Assembly: GCA_947575935.1 (NCBI GenBank)
Contig: CANPPM010000123.1
Location: 1 to 8,104, forward strand
DNA length: 8,104 nt
Direction of reading: 5' to 3'
From: an uncultured Butyricicoccus sp.
Lineage (GTDB): Bacteria > Bacillota > Clostridia > Oscillospirales > Butyricicoccaceae
A program made the position numbers and the translations under genes. The number at the start of each line of letters is the position of its first letter. Within the stretch, counting starts at the first letter, position 1. Shown one piece after another: positions 1 through 5,820 of this stretch. The notes beneath the pieces were generated by a model. That model saw only the letters and a program-made list of their open reading frames with translations. It was not told where the DNA came from and made no database searches.

Positions 1-1
1 G

Positions 2-592
2 GATAACTGGGCCAACGCGTTCTGCAAGCGGGCGATGGATATTGGCGGCGCTCTGCTGCTGATTTTGCTGACCTCCCCGGTCATGCTGTTGTGTGCCCTG
101 GGGGTCAAGCTGACCTCGCCGGGGCCGGTGATTTTCTGTCAGAAACGAGTTGGGCGGGATAAAAAAGAGTTTTTTATGTATAAGTTTCGCTCTATGCGCG
201 TCAATAGCAAGCAGGACTGTGGCTGGAGCAGCGACCAGGACAGCCGCAAGACCCGGTTTGGGGCATTCCTACGCAAATGTTCGCTGGATGAGTTCCCCCA
301 GTTTTTCAATGTGCTGAAAGGGGATATGAGTTTGGTCGGGCCGCGTCCCGAGGTGCCGTATTTTGTGGAGCAGTTTAAAGAGGATATCCCCTTGTATATG
401 GTGAAGCACCAAGTGCGGCCGGGCATTACCGGTTGGGCGCAGGTCAACGACCTGCGGGGAGATACCTCGATCAAAGCGCGTGTGGAGCACGATATTTATT
501 ACATTGAGCATTGGAGCCTGCTGTTTGATCTGAAGATCCTGCTGATGACCGTCTTTAAGGGGAAGTTTTTGAACAGCGAGCAGCTGGTTTGA
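2..592 (+). CDS. Bacterial sugar transferase (membrane phosphoglycosyl transferase), 5' partial
   Basis: This protein would transfer a sugar-1-phosphate from a nucleotide sugar to undecaprenyl phosphate at the inner face of the membrane, the first step of building a surface polysaccharide repeat unit. The frame is open to the window edge: the residues before the first ATG (position 35) read ...AFCKRAMDIGG, the usual basic start of this family's single membrane segment. No ribosome site precedes that ATG, so the true start lies outside the window. The visible 196 residues hold the re-entrant hydrophobic helix, then PGPVIFCQKRVG, YKFRSM, the SLDEFPQ block with the catalytic Asp-Glu pair, LVGPRPE, RPGITGWAQV and a C-terminal WSLLFDLKIL segment. 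This fits the short EpsL/PglC-like form, although a longer N-terminal domain cannot be excluded. It ends in TGA 21 bases before a glycosyltransferase and is probably cotranscribed with it. The sugar specificity cannot be read from the sequence. Confidence 0.93.
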   Translation, partial: DNWANAFCKRAMDIGGALLLILLTSPVMLLCALGVKLTSPGPVIFCQKRVGRDKKEFFMYKFRSMRVNSKQDCGWSSDQDSRKTRFGAFLRKCSLDEFPQFFNVLKGDMSLVGPRPEVPYFVEQFKEDIPLYMVKHQVRPGITGWAQVNDLRGDTSIKARVEHDIYYIEHWSLLFDLKILLMTVFKGKFLNSEQLV

Positions 593-613
593 CCGACAGG
601 AGGGAATCCGAAG

Positions 614-1762
614 ATGTCCAAAATTCTGTTTACTGCCTCTACCTGGTCTCATATCCTGCACTTTCATCTGCCGTATTTACAATATTTTGAGCAGCAGGGC
701 TGGACGGTTCACGCCGCGTGCGGGGGCGCGCCGGCCTTTGTGCCGCATGCGGCCGAGATGATTCCGCTGCCGCTTGAGAAATCGATGACCTCGCCGGGGA
801 ATCTGCGCGCGGCGGCCATTCTCCGAAACAGGATTGCGCGCGAGGGGTATGACTTGATTACCACCCATACTTCGTTGGCGGCATTTTTTACACGTCTGGC
901 GGTAAAGGGGCTGCGGAAGCGTCCGCCGTTGGTGAATATGGTACATGGATACCTGTTTGATGATCAAACCCCTTACATAAAACGCAGGTTGCTGCTGGCA
1001 GCAGAGCAATGGACGGCCCCAGAGACCGACCTGCTGTTGACGATGAACCGCTGGGACTATGAGCTGGCCGCCAACCTCCGTTTGGGGGGACGGGTGGCCG
1101 AGGTTCCGGGGATTGGCGTTGACTTTTCGCGTTTTTCCAGGCTTCCGGCAAGGGATGCCGCACGGAATACCCTCTGCCTGCCGCAGGACGCATTTGTCCT
1201 GCTCTATGCCGCGGAATTTTCAAAGCGGAAGAGCCAGCAGGTGCTGCTGCATGCCATACGGGGGCTGCCGGATCGGGTGATATTGGTGCTGGCCGGGTCG
1301 GGTACGGAACAGCCGGCTTGTGAACGGCTGGCGGCGGATCTGGGCCTGCAGGGGCGCGTCCTGTTTCCGGGGTATCAGCAGGAAATGCCTGTGTGGTATG
1401 CAGCGGCGGATGCAGTTGCTGCGGCCAGCCGCAGCGAGGGCCTGCCGTTCCATGTGATGGAGGCAATGTATGCGGGCCTGCCTGTCATTGCCAGTGCAGT
1501 CAAGGGGCATACCGATTTGATTGAGGAGGGAAAAACAGGGCTGCTTTATCCGTATGGGGACAGCGCCGCCTGTGCTGCACAGCTGCAGCGGCTTCTGGAT
1601 ATGCCGTCCCTTCGCGCAGCGCTGTCGGGGGCGGCAAAAGAATCTGTCGGCCGCTTTGCATTGGATGCCGTTTTTCCGCAGGTGCTGGCGCAATATTGTT
1701 CTTTACTCCCGGTTCATACGGACGGAGAGGGGAAGAGCGGTGTTATGGAAGGCGCTGTTTGA
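614..1762 (+). CDS. Glycosyltransferase family 4 (GT-B fold, EpsD-like)
   Basis: This is a cytoplasmic or membrane-associated retaining glycosyltransferase of 382 residues. It probably adds a sugar to the lipid-linked repeat unit started by the upstream transferase. The start ILFTASTWSHILHFHLPYL followed by a QQGW block is typical of EpsD-like GT4 enzymes. The N-terminal acceptor domain includes THTSLAAFFTRLA and MVHGYLF. The linker reads VPGIGVDFSRF (about residues 164-174). The nucleotide-sugar domain has LLYAAEFSKRKSQQ (about 196-209), LVLAGSG and FPGYQQEMPVWY. The E-x7-E motif (SEGLPFHVMEAM, Glu275 and Glu283) contacts the donor. A strong ribosome site (AGGAGGG, about 599-605) lies just before the ATG. 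Donor and acceptor are unknown. The last 20 or so residues are hydrophilic and not family-conserved. No terminator is evident after the TGA stop. Confidence 0.93.
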   Translation: MSKILFTASTWSHILHFHLPYLQYFEQQGWTVHAACGGAPAFVPHAAEMIPLPLEKSMTSPGNLRAAAILRNRIAREGYDLITTHTSLAAFFTRLAVKGLRKRPPLVNMVHGYLFDDQTPYIKRRLLLAAEQWTAPETDLLLTMNRWDYELAANLRLGGRVAEVPGIGVDFSRFSRLPARDAARNTLCLPQDAFVLLYAAEFSKRKSQQVLLHAIRGLPDRVILVLAGSGTEQPACERLAADLGLQGRVLFPGYQQEMPVWYAAADAVAAASRSEGLPFHVMEAMYAGLPVIASAVKGHTDLIEEGKTGLLYPYGDSAACAAQLQRLLDMPSLRAALSGAAKESVGRFALDAVFPQVLAQYCSLLPVHTDGEGKSGVMEGAV

Positions 1763-1926
1763 ATACGGGCTTTCAAGATGGCGTTTGACGCGGCCTGGAA
1801 AATGGGGATGGAATTTGGCCGCCGGTTTGACACAGAACCCCGGAGGGGATTGCTGGAAGAGAAACGTTTCCGTATGGCGGTAAAAAAGGGACGGTTTGTG
1901 CGTATGGAGAATTTTCAAGCGATCCC

Positions 1927-1955
1927 TTGCCAAAACATTGCAAATATGTTATATT
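1927..1955 (+). promoter_or_regulatory. Sigma-A type promoter for the sortase gene, with extended -10
   Basis: TTGCCA at 1927-1932 and TATATT at 1950-1955 are separated by exactly 17 bases, and a TGT just before the -10 (1947-1949) gives the extended -10 motif. The local sequence is AT-rich against a GC-rich background. Transcription would start near 1961-1963 and leave a leader of about 130 bases before the TTG start codon. No experimental start site is known; this rests on motif match only. Confidence 0.7.
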
Positions 1956-1975
1956 TATTGTACGAAAGATGGGGG

Positions 1976-2048
1976 GCGGCCCGGCACGAGTCATGGCGGT
2001 CTAATTGTTTCGCGGGCCGCTGCAGGCTTGGCGGCGTGCTGCCGCCGG
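1976..2048 (+). promoter_or_regulatory. Two GC-rich stem-loops in the sortase mRNA leader
   Basis: The first inverted repeat pairs GCGGCCCG (1976-1983) with CGGGCCGC (2013-2020), 8 bp perfect around a 29-base loop. The second pairs GGCGGC (2030-2035) with GCCGCC (2041-2046) around a 5-base loop, extendable by two G-T pairs. Neither is followed by a T-run, so they are not ordinary terminators. They could affect mRNA stability or access to the ribosome site about 30 bases further on. They match no riboswitch family I recognise. Confidence 0.4.
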
Positions 2049-2094
2049 CAGGCTGAAACCGCGCTCTGATATTTGGAAAGGAGGAACCTTTCTC

Positions 2095-2913
2095 TTGCAA
2101 AGAAGAAAATTATTGAAAATTGCGTTGGCACTTGTCTGTGCCGTCTGCCTTGTCGTGTTGGGATTGCGTGCGCTTGACCTGCGTACCGGCCGTGAAAGTT
2201 ATGCCAAAGCGCAGGAATTGATTGAGCTTCCGCAGATAGAGGAAAAAAGGATTTCTGCCGCTTCTGACGCAGCGGCCGGCGAGCAGGCCAGCCCCCTTGC
2301 GGAGGCGCTCGCAGGGATCGACATTTCAGTCCTAAAGCAATACAACCCTGATGTGATTGGATGGATTTACATACCAGATACCATAGTTTCCTATCCTCTG
2401 CTGATTGGTGTAGATAACCAGCAGTACCTTCGGCATACTTGGCTTGGCGAATACAGTACGATGGGTTCGATTTTTATGGAATGCAACTCCGAGCCCGATT
2501 TAAGTGATTTTAATACAATTGTTTATGGCCATCGGATGCGCGATATGTCTATGTTTGCCATTCTGCAGTATTATGACCAAAAGGAGTATTGGGAAGCGCA
2601 CCCAAGTGTTTTTCTGGTCAATGACGAGGGTGTTTGGCGCTATGATATTTATGCCGCTTATGAGGCCGGTGTGCGTGCGCCTGCCTACGAGCTGTGGGTG
2701 ACCGACCCAGAGCGACAGGCCGCTATCATCCAGTACGGTGTCGAGCATTCAGAGATTGATACCGGGATCCATCCGGCTCCGGGGGATCAGATCCTGACGT
2801 TGTCGACCTGCCCAAGCCGCGGTACGGCTACCCGCTGGATTGTACAGGCGGTCCTGGGGGACACATTCCGGACAGAGGGAATGGATGTAGCCCAATATGT
2901 GCAGATCGGATAG
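2095..2913 (+). CDS. srtB: Class B sortase (membrane-anchored transpeptidase)
   Basis: This is a cysteine transpeptidase that cleaves a sorting motif on exported proteins and joins them to the cell wall or to each other outside the membrane. The product is 272 residues. A short basic N-terminus (QRRKLLK) and a hydrophobic segment (about 8-26) form an uncleaved signal anchor, followed by a linker and a catalytic domain from about residue 75. GWIYIPDTIVSYPLL, the His in TIVYGHRM (His146), TLSTC (Cys239) and the downstream Arg in TATRW (Arg247) give the complete catalytic triad and fit class B. The start is TTG at 2095, chosen because AAAGGAGG ends 10 bases upstream and the membrane segment follows directly. 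The in-frame ATG at 2005 would translate through the ribosome site and lacks one of its own. The gene ends with TAG and has its own promoter and terminator. No protein with a sorting signal is encoded in the window, so the substrate is unknown. Confidence 0.93.
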   Translation: MQRRKLLKIALALVCAVCLVVLGLRALDLRTGRESYAKAQELIELPQIEEKRISAASDAAAGEQASPLAEALAGIDISVLKQYNPDVIGWIYIPDTIVSYPLLIGVDNQQYLRHTWLGEYSTMGSIFMECNSEPDLSDFNTIVYGHRMRDMSMFAILQYYDQKEYWEAHPSVFLVNDEGVWRYDIYAAYEAGVRAPAYELWVTDPERQAAIIQYGVEHSEIDTGIHPAPGDQILTLSTCPSRGTATRWIVQAVLGDTFRTEGMDVAQYVQIG

Positions 2914-2960
2914 AAAAGGTGCTGTCCGTCAGGATTCTGACGGACAGCACCTTTTCTTTT
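2914..2960 (+). terminator. Strong intrinsic terminator, probably bidirectional
   Basis: An 18-bp perfect stem begins directly after the sortase stop codon: 2914-2931 pairs with 2938-2955 around the 6-base loop GGATTC. The stem runs from AAAA at the base to a GC-rich core, so both strands end in TTTT, and the + strand continues with CTTTT. It closes the sortase transcript and, read on the - strand, also the converging MGMT-family gene whose stop lies about 50 bases away. Confidence 0.93.
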
Positions 2961-3006
2961 GCCGTGACGAGTCATATCATGGGGGCTGTCAGAGTATGGC
3001 TAAAAA

Positions 3007-3354
3007 TCATCTGCAGGGGGGATCAGTATTCTTTTCGGGCTGCGGGACAGGCCCCTCCCAAAGGCAGCGCGACAGATCGACGCAGCCATCCGGCCGGAAG
3101 GGGATCCGTTCGGCGGACAACAGGAGCCGGTGGGTTTCTTTGCCGCCGGGGAGAAAGGCATCGGAAAGGCCGCCCAGGCGGTTCACCACACGATGGCAGG
3201 GAACATCGGCCGGGGCGGCGTTCATCGCATAGCCAACGACCCGCGCTAGGCGAGGGTTGCCCAAAAACCCTGCAATCTGGCCATAGGTCGCCGTTTTTCC
3301 GGCGGGGATTTGCCGCACAAGCGCATAAATGCGGCAAAAGGTATTTTCATTCAT
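3007..3354 (-). CDS. Short MGMT-family protein (O6-alkylguanine-DNA alkyltransferase-like)
   Basis: The 115-residue protein is the DNA-binding and active-site domain of the O6-methylguanine-DNA methyltransferase family, without the N-terminal domain of full Ogt or MGMT (about 165-200 residues). It shows TATYGQIAGFLGNPRLARVVGYAM (winged-helix DNA recognition and the conserved Arg at 38), then VPCHRVV with the alkyl-accepting Cys53 intact. Alkyltransferase-like (ATL) proteins have this Cys replaced, usually by Trp, so direct repair of alkylated guanine remains possible. Similar short clostridial proteins are of uncertain activity. The start is the ATG at 3354, which overlaps the stop of the upstream membrane-protein gene as ATGA. 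Its own ribosome site is weak (GGTGAAG), so translation is probably coupled. The frame extends 30 codons further upstream, but that part is the other gene read out of frame. The last 15 residues are a non-conserved tail. Confidence 0.85.
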   Translation of the reverse strand: MNENTFCRIYALVRQIPAGKTATYGQIAGFLGNPRLARVVGYAMNAAPADVPCHRVVNRLGGLSDAFLPGGKETHRLLLSAERIPFRPDGCVDLSRCLWEGPVPQPEKNTDPPCR

Positions 3355-3671
3355 TTTTGCTTCACCACATGATATAAATAAGCCAGCGTACCCATCTGCA
3401 GAATTAGATAAAAGATTGTACAGGCGAGCAGGACCATCAGCCAAGGCTCAGGATGGAAGAGTGACAGTAACAGTGCAAACACGAACATGGCGATTGCTGC
3501 CGCGCTGTAATAGGGGATTGCGAGCCGCCGGGAAAGCAGTTCCAGTTGCGCCTTGTTCAGCCCAAGGACGGATAGATCCAATGAACCAGGATGGTACGGA
3601 TCGTATGCCGAGATTGCCTTGCCGCAGCCCAGCAGCATGCCTGGCAGAAACAGCATGGTAAAGATGCGCAT
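3351..3671 (-). CDS. Small multi-pass membrane protein of unknown function
   Basis: I do not recognise a family with confidence. The 106-residue product has a hydrophobic N-terminus (about residues 3-15), a polar stretch with YDPYHPG and LDLSVLGLNKAQLELLSRR (23-49), and two strong membrane segments (about 52-72 and 77-101), ending in VVKQK. The first segment is followed by GKAISAYD, loosely like the start of DUF3784-type small membrane proteins, but this is a guess. LLGC at 13-16 resembles a lipobox only weakly. The start is supported by a consensus ribosome site (AAAGGAGG on the - strand, 3688-3681) nine bases before ATG. It overlaps the MGMT-family gene by four bases, so the two proteins are made from one mRNA. 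No clear promoter is seen between it and the SGNH hydrolase gene 123 bases upstream, so it may belong to the same transcript. Confidence 0.75.
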   Translation of the reverse strand: MRIFTMLFLPGMLLGCGKAISAYDPYHPGSLDLSVLGLNKAQLELLSRRLAIPYYSAAAIAMFVFALLLSLFHPEPWLMVLLACTIFYLILQMGTLAYLYHVVKQK

Positions 3672-3794
3672 ACGGCAGCGCCTCCTTTCGAGTGACCGGA
3701 ATGATTATTCTGTGAAAGGCATGGAAGAGAGGCCGGACAGAGGCTGGTAGTGAGGGAACCTGTTTTGCAGCGGAGCCTTGTTGGGCGCTAGACC

Positions 3795-4433
3795 TTATCC
3801 GTCCAACACACCGGGGAGGAACTGCGCAAGGGCGCTGGCGAGGGTGGCATGTCCTTCTGCTGAGAGGTGGATGCCGTCTGCGCCTGGACCGGTGACCTTG
3901 CCCGCATCAAAGAAATGGACGTTCATGCGGCAGGCTAGTTCCCGGTAAAAGGCCGACAGCTGATACGATGTCTGGACACTCTCCGCATTAAACATAAACC
4001 GCATGCCGCCCCGGGACAGGGCTTCTGCATCAATCGGCGGCGGTGCGATGAGCAGAACAGCCGGGGCGTGCCGCAGGTGGAGCAGTGCAGGCGACTGCAC
4101 CAGTTCGATTAACGCCTGCATACCCTCGGTAATTTCGGCCGCGTGCGCGCGGAAGCGGTTTTTGCAGTCGTTTGTGCCCAACATCAGCAGTACAAGGTCA
4201 ATCGGGTCATGCGTTTTCAGTGCGACCGGCAGGTGGGTCAGCCCGCGGCGGCCGGATCGTAGATCGTCGTCAAAAACGGTGGTGCGGCCCCCCAGCCCTT
4301 CTTCCAGAATGCAGTATCCGGGCAGCGCGGCCTGCAGGCGCGAGGTCCAACGGACACCGCGCGGATAGCGTTGACTGGTCAACGGGTCATAACCCCAAGT
4401 GTTGGAATCGCCAAAGCAAAGGATCGTTTTCAT
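3795..4433 (-). CDS. SGNH/GDSL-family hydrolase (arylesterase-like)
   Basis: This is a 212-residue serine hydrolase of the SGNH fold that probably removes acyl groups from a small molecule or a glycan. All four conserved blocks are present: GDSNTWG with nucleophile Ser10, the EEGLGGRTT block with the oxyanion Gly at about 48, GTNDCK with Asn88, and GADGIHLSAEGH with Asp186 and His189. The N-terminus has no signal peptide, so the enzyme is expected in the cytoplasm. The start ATG has AAGGAG upstream (on the - strand, about 4446-4441). The stop is TAA. It lies 122 bases downstream of tatD on the same strand, and no terminator or convincing promoter was found between them. The substrate cannot be told from sequence; a sugar or thioester esterase role is possible. 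Confidence 0.92.
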   Translation of the reverse strand: MKTILCFGDSNTWGYDPLTSQRYPRGVRWTSRLQAALPGYCILEEGLGGRTTVFDDDLRSGRRGLTHLPVALKTHDPIDLVLLMLGTNDCKNRFRAHAAEITEGMQALIELVQSPALLHLRHAPAVLLIAPPPIDAEALSRGGMRFMFNAESVQTSYQLSAFYRELACRMNVHFFDAGKVTGPGADGIHLSAEGHATLASALAQFLPGVLDG

Positions 4434-4555
4434 GGGTCAGCTCCTTTTTCAGAATTCGCTTTACAACGGGAAGGCCAGTGGCTGACGGAAGGATTTCCCA
4501 CTGCATGTTGTCTGATTTTGCAAAAAACGGGCGAAACAGGGTGGGAAAGATTCTG

Positions 4556-5338
4556 TCAGCAAGGAATGCCAAACAGACGGCAGGCATTTTCTGTGGTGAC
4601 CGCTGCAACAGTTTCCAGGGGGATGCCTTTGATCTCCGCAATGGCCTCAGCCATGCGGTAGACATATAGGGAGGAATTCCGCTTGCCGCGGAACGGCGCG
4701 GGGGACATATAGGGCGCGTCGGTCTCGATCATCAGGCGGTCAAGCGGGACGCTGCGCACGACCTCCGCTGCTTTTTTTGCATTTTGAAAGGTCAGAACGC
4801 CGGTGAAGGAAAGGGAATACCCCAGCTCGAGCAGCCGGGCGGCAGTTTCAACACTGCCCGCATAGCAGTGGAACACTCCGTGGACCTGCGGATACTGTTC
4901 GGCAATGGTCAGGCAGTCGAGGTGCGCGTCGCGGTCATGCACGATTACCGGCAGCCCTAACCGTCCGGCCATACGCATCTGTGCACGAAAAAATGTCTGT
5001 TGGCGTTTGCGCTCGTCGGGATCCCGGCGCCAGTGGTAGTCAAGGCCGATTTCCCCGATGGCGCGTACTTTGGGATGGCCCGCAAGGGCTTCGATCTGTT
5101 CCAGCGCAGTTTCGACCGCAGGGTCGGGCACGCCGTCTATATTTTCGGGATGATAGCCGACAGCGGCATAGACATGCGGATAGGTTTCCGCATAGCAAAC
5201 CGCCTTACGGCTGGACTCAAGGTCGCAGCCGGGATTTAAAACCATACCAACCCCGTTTTCGGGCAGGGAAGATAGCAACGCGTCACGGTCTGCGTCAAAA
5301 CGATGGTCGTCATAATGGGCGTGGGTGTCAAAAAGCAT
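4556..5338 (-). CDS. tatD: TatD-family metal-dependent hydrolase / DNase
   Basis: This is a cytoplasmic TIM-barrel metalloenzyme of the amidohydrolase superfamily. Family members act as 3'-5' exonucleases or DNases, with proposed roles in DNA repair and quality control. The 260-residue length is normal. The metal ligands are in place: FDTHAHYD (His6, His8), GEIGLDYHW (Glu96), VIVHDRDAH (His134), GVFHCYAG (His157) and IETDAPYMSP (Asp207). The C-terminus LFGIPC is typical. A GAGGAGG ribosome site lies nine bases before the ATG. It begins 21 bases after the DUF4177-like gene, and both follow metG on the same strand. The metG-tatD neighbourhood is common in Firmicutes and many other bacteria, which supports the assignment to the YcfH/TatD group. 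The exact substrate is inferred from the family. Confidence 0.95.
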   Translation of the reverse strand: MLFDTHAHYDDHRFDADRDALLSSLPENGVGMVLNPGCDLESSRKAVCYAETYPHVYAAVGYHPENIDGVPDPAVETALEQIEALAGHPKVRAIGEIGLDYHWRRDPDERKRQQTFFRAQMRMAGRLGLPVIVHDRDAHLDCLTIAEQYPQVHGVFHCYAGSVETAARLLELGYSLSFTGVLTFQNAKKAAEVVRSVPLDRLMIETDAPYMSPAPFRGKRNSSLYVYRMAEAIAEIKGIPLETVAAVTTENACRLFGIPC

Positions 5339-5359
5339 GATAGATTTCCTCCTCGGGGA

Positions 5360-5578
5360 TCATACCGTACCGGCTTCCTGCTCAAAAACAAGTTCAATGG
5401 CTTCCAACATTCCATTTGTACGCATTTCCAATGGGACGGCGGCGACAAAACGCCAACCTGCGGCGGCGCGTCGGTCAATGATCTCACGATATCTGTCTGC
5501 TGACAAGCCGAAACCGCCGAGCGGGCTCCAGCCACTGTTGTTCATTTCGACCCTTTCGTAGGAATATCGATAGTTCAT
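5360..5578 (-). CDS. Small DUF4177-like protein
   Basis: The 72-residue product starts MNYRYSYERVEMN and continues with LSADRYREIIDRRAAAGWRFVAAVP, ending in a beta-like LEAIELVFEQE. The pattern of an N-terminal strand (Y-x-Y), a helix, a conserved A-x-GW-x-h-V turn and a final hydrophobic strand is that of DUF4177, a family of small proteins with no established function. There is no signal peptide or membrane segment, so it is expected to be cytoplasmic. ATG is preceded by GGAGGT on the - strand (5590-5585) at a good distance. It sits between metG (242 bases upstream) and tatD (21 bases downstream) and is probably cotranslated with tatD. The domain assignment is by eye; the gene itself is well supported by its ribosome site and spacing. 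Confidence 0.8.
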   Translation of the reverse strand: MNYRYSYERVEMNNSGWSPLGGFGLSADRYREIIDRRAAAGWRFVAAVPLEMRTNGMLEAIELVFEQEAGTV

Positions 5579-5683
5579 TCTGGGACCTCCGGTTTTTGAA
5601 AGGATGGGATCAGGAAACTGTCTGCGCAGGACAGGAATGCTGCCGTTGGAACAGTCTGTGCAGCTCCGTTTCTTTGCAAAACC

Positions 5684-5715
5684 GACCAGACCGCGCTTGT
5701 TTCGGCGGTCTGGTC
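5684..5715 (-). terminator. Hairpin downstream of metG, probable terminator or attenuator
   Basis: An 11-bp perfect stem, GACCAGACCGC (5684-5694) with GCGGTCTGGTC (5705-5715), surrounds a 10-base loop. On the - strand it is followed by GGTTTTG, a short T-run. It lies 106 bases past the metG stop and 106 bases before the DUF4177-like start, so it could end or partly reduce metG transcription into the downstream genes. The T-run is weak, so termination may be incomplete. Confidence 0.55.
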
Positions 5716-5731
5716 AGCAGAATAGGCGGAG

Positions 5732-5748
5732 GGGGCGGCATCCGCCCC
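5732..5748. repeat. Short GC-rich inverted repeat
   Basis: GGGGCGG (5732-5738) pairs perfectly with CCGCCCC (5742-5748) around a 3-base loop. It lies between the metG stop and the larger hairpin at 5684-5715. It has no T-run and may act as a 3' stabilising structure for metG mRNA, or it may be incidental in GC-rich DNA. Confidence 0.4.
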
Positions 5749-5820
5749 ACGCCGGGGAGCGGCGTACAGGGTTCCACCGTACGGAAAAGAAGTTGTTTTT
5801 GGCGGCTGTCGTGCGGCGGG

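Larger units (their letters stand above)
1763..2094 (+). other. Intergenic region: 3' flank of polysaccharide genes, sortase promoter and leader
   Basis: This 332-base gap separates the polysaccharide genes from the sortase. I see no convincing gene in it. Several frames stay open for 60-90 codons, including one starting with ATG at 1778, but none has a ribosome site or a recognisable protein. The left half (1763-1925) contains a 10-bp palindrome GAAACGTTTC at 1861-1870 of unknown meaning and no clear terminator. The right half holds a promoter (1927-1955), two GC-rich inverted repeats and the sortase ribosome site AAAGGAGG at 2077-2084. Confidence 0.6.

Noticed and set aside
888..1466. 192-codon - strand frame inside the glycosyltransferase gene
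   Set aside because: It is antisense to a clear GT4 coding sequence, is rich in Pro, Ala and Arg as expected of a GC-rich shadow frame, and lacks a ribosome site.
1778..2056. 92-codon + strand frame between the glycosyltransferase and the sortase
   Set aside because: It has no Shine-Dalgarno sequence, shows no recognisable protein pattern, and runs through the promoter and leader stems.
2005..2094. ATG at 2005 as an upstream start for the sortase
   Set aside because: No ribosome site precedes it, the added 30 residues would be encoded by the leader stem and the Shine-Dalgarno sequence itself, and they would place a polar tail before the normal basic-plus-hydrophobic signal anchor.
3355..3444. 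N-terminal extension of the MGMT-family protein to 3444
   Set aside because: This part overlaps the membrane-protein gene in another frame, has no ribosome site, and family alignment begins at MNENTF.
4172..4669. 165-codon + strand frame over the SGNH and tatD genes
   Set aside because: It is antisense to two well-supported genes and has no family resemblance or ribosome site.
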